Of a stretch of 64,000 nucleotides of DNA, positions 63,374 to 64,000 are shown in pieces. The position numbers and the translations under genes were made by a program. How positions within the stretch are numbered: position 1 is the stretch's first letter; the number at the start of each line of letters is the position of its first letter. This DNA is from Planctomycetota bacterium (GTDB lineage: Bacteria > Planctomycetota > Phycisphaerae > UBA1845 > PWPN01). The notes below the pieces were generated by a model, which ran no database searches, had not been told where the DNA came from, and worked only from the letters and a program-made list of their open reading frames with translations. The DNA lies in the NCBI GenBank assembly GCA_022711465.1, contig JAKLEZ010000001.1, positions 186,001 through 250,000 of the forward strand. Direction: 5' to 3'.

Positions 63374-64000
63374 TGAACTGGGCACTCTTCATCGAGAGCT
63401 TCCACATCGCCTTCCGCGAAATGAGCCGGCACCGCACCCGCAGCTTTCTGACCATGTTCGGCGTCATCATCGGCGTCGGAGCGATCATCTCGGTCGTGTC
63501 GATCAGCCAGGGAGCCAAGAAGAAGATCCAGGGGCAGATCGCCAACCTCGGCAGCAACATGATCATCGGCGTACCTGGCTCGACCAGTGCCAGCGGCGTC
63601 AAGGCCGGAACCGGTTCGGCCGTCACCCTGACCATCGAGGACACCCAGGCCATCGAACGAGAATGCTCGGCGGTTTCGCACTGTGCCCCCGTCGCCCGTA
63701 TCATCTGCCAGGCGGTCAGCGAACTGGGCAACTGGCCCGCCCCGGTCACCGGGGCCACCTGCCGGTACACCGCCATCCGCGCCTGGAACGTCGAGAGCGG
63801 GCGCGAACTCGAGCCCGGCGACGATGACACAGCCGCCAAGGTCTGCCTCATCGGCAAGACCACCAGCGAGCAACTCTTCGGGGACATGGATCCGGTCGGC
63901 CAGCGCATCCGCCTCAAGGGCACGCTCATCGAGATCGTCGGCCTGCTCGAAACCAAAGGTCAGAATCCGCTCGGAGAGGACCAGGACGACACCGTGGTCG
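63373..64000 (+). CDS. MacB/FtsX-type ABC permease (3' partial)
   Basis: There are 209 codons visible, open to the end of the window. Start ATG 63373 overlaps the ATPase stop. The N-terminus has ALFIESFHIAFREMSRHRTR, then the first membrane helix FLTMFGVIIGVGAIISVVSI. The periplasmic MacB core follows (IANLGSNMIIGVPGSTSAS, AWNVESGRELEPGDD, CLIGKTTSEQLFG). The remaining helices lie outside the window. With the two genes upstream it forms a tripartite-type exporter, a candidate route for the product of the 48-61 kb genes. Confidence 0.9.
   Translation, partial: MNWALFIESFHIAFREMSRHRTRSFLTMFGVIIGVGAIISVVSISQGAKKKIQGQIANLGSNMIIGVPGSTSASGVKAGTGSAVTLTIEDTQAIERECSAVSHCAPVARIICQAVSELGNWPAPVTGATCRYTAIRAWNVESGRELEPGDDDTAAKVCLIGKTTSEQLFGDMDPVGQRIRLKGTLIEIVGLLETKGQNPLGEDQDDTVV

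Noticed and set aside
1..64000. CRISPR arrays, insertion sequences, attachment sites, rRNA and tRNA genes
   Set aside because: No regularly spaced direct repeats, transposase or integrase motifs, or rRNA/tRNA-like stretches were seen.

Overview
The window is one contiguous, GC-rich, gene-dense bacterial segment with no rRNA, tRNA, CRISPR array or insertion sequence that I could find. Secreted carbohydrate-active proteins with EF-hand (dockerin-like) C-terminal tails, the outer-membrane parts list (LptE-like, BamD-like), strong GGAGG ribosome sites and many GTG/TTG starts suggest a Planctomycetota member, most likely a Phycisphaerae-type organism. That placement is inference from gene content, not a search.

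Layout. 1-8 kb: two GH172/DUF2961-type proteins and two paralogous secreted proteins. 8-20 kb: an FHA-fused secretion/pilus ATPase with a lipoprotein, a PhzF-like enzyme, an anchored beta-propeller protein, DUF763, nnrD and larB, two divergent genes (GNAT, radical SAM) and a MATE exporter. 20-25 kb: an envelope cluster (BamD-like, LptE-like, FtsH, GNAT) behind a good sigma-70-like promoter. 24.6-34 kb: GH51, a DoxX/TIM-barrel fusion, ApbE, a GH76-like protein and an S46 peptidase. 34-39 kb: a minus-strand cassette of one methyltransferase, three 2-hydroxyacyl-CoA dehydratase/double-cubane-type subunits and their ATPase activator.

39.4-47.9 kb: the most interesting region. selA and selB are present, and I find three genes near them with an in-frame TGA that appears to encode selenocysteine. 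One lies directly behind selB and two lie on the facing strand. In all three the TGA sits in the same context (GGC TGA GGY). In each it is followed 18-21 nt later by a hairpin with the three-base loop UGG, which fits the bacterial SECIS rules. Standard ORF calling truncates or misses all three. Two share the peptide motif YG-U-G...YSWRVPK; the third is a small membrane protein. These look like undescribed selenoprotein families encoded beside their own decoding machinery.

48-61 kb: a sulfotransferase, a condensation-type acyltransferase and four tandem paralogous GT1-type glycosyltransferases on the plus strand. They converge on a minus-strand operon of a ketoacyl synthase III homologue (catalytic His replaced), an ICMT/PEMT-type membrane methyltransferase, an extended SDR and a GT-C-like membrane protein. 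Together they suggest assembly of a decorated, possibly sulfated, glycolipid or secondary metabolite. 61-64 kb: a MacA/MacB-type export system whose permease runs off the window and which may export that product (inference).
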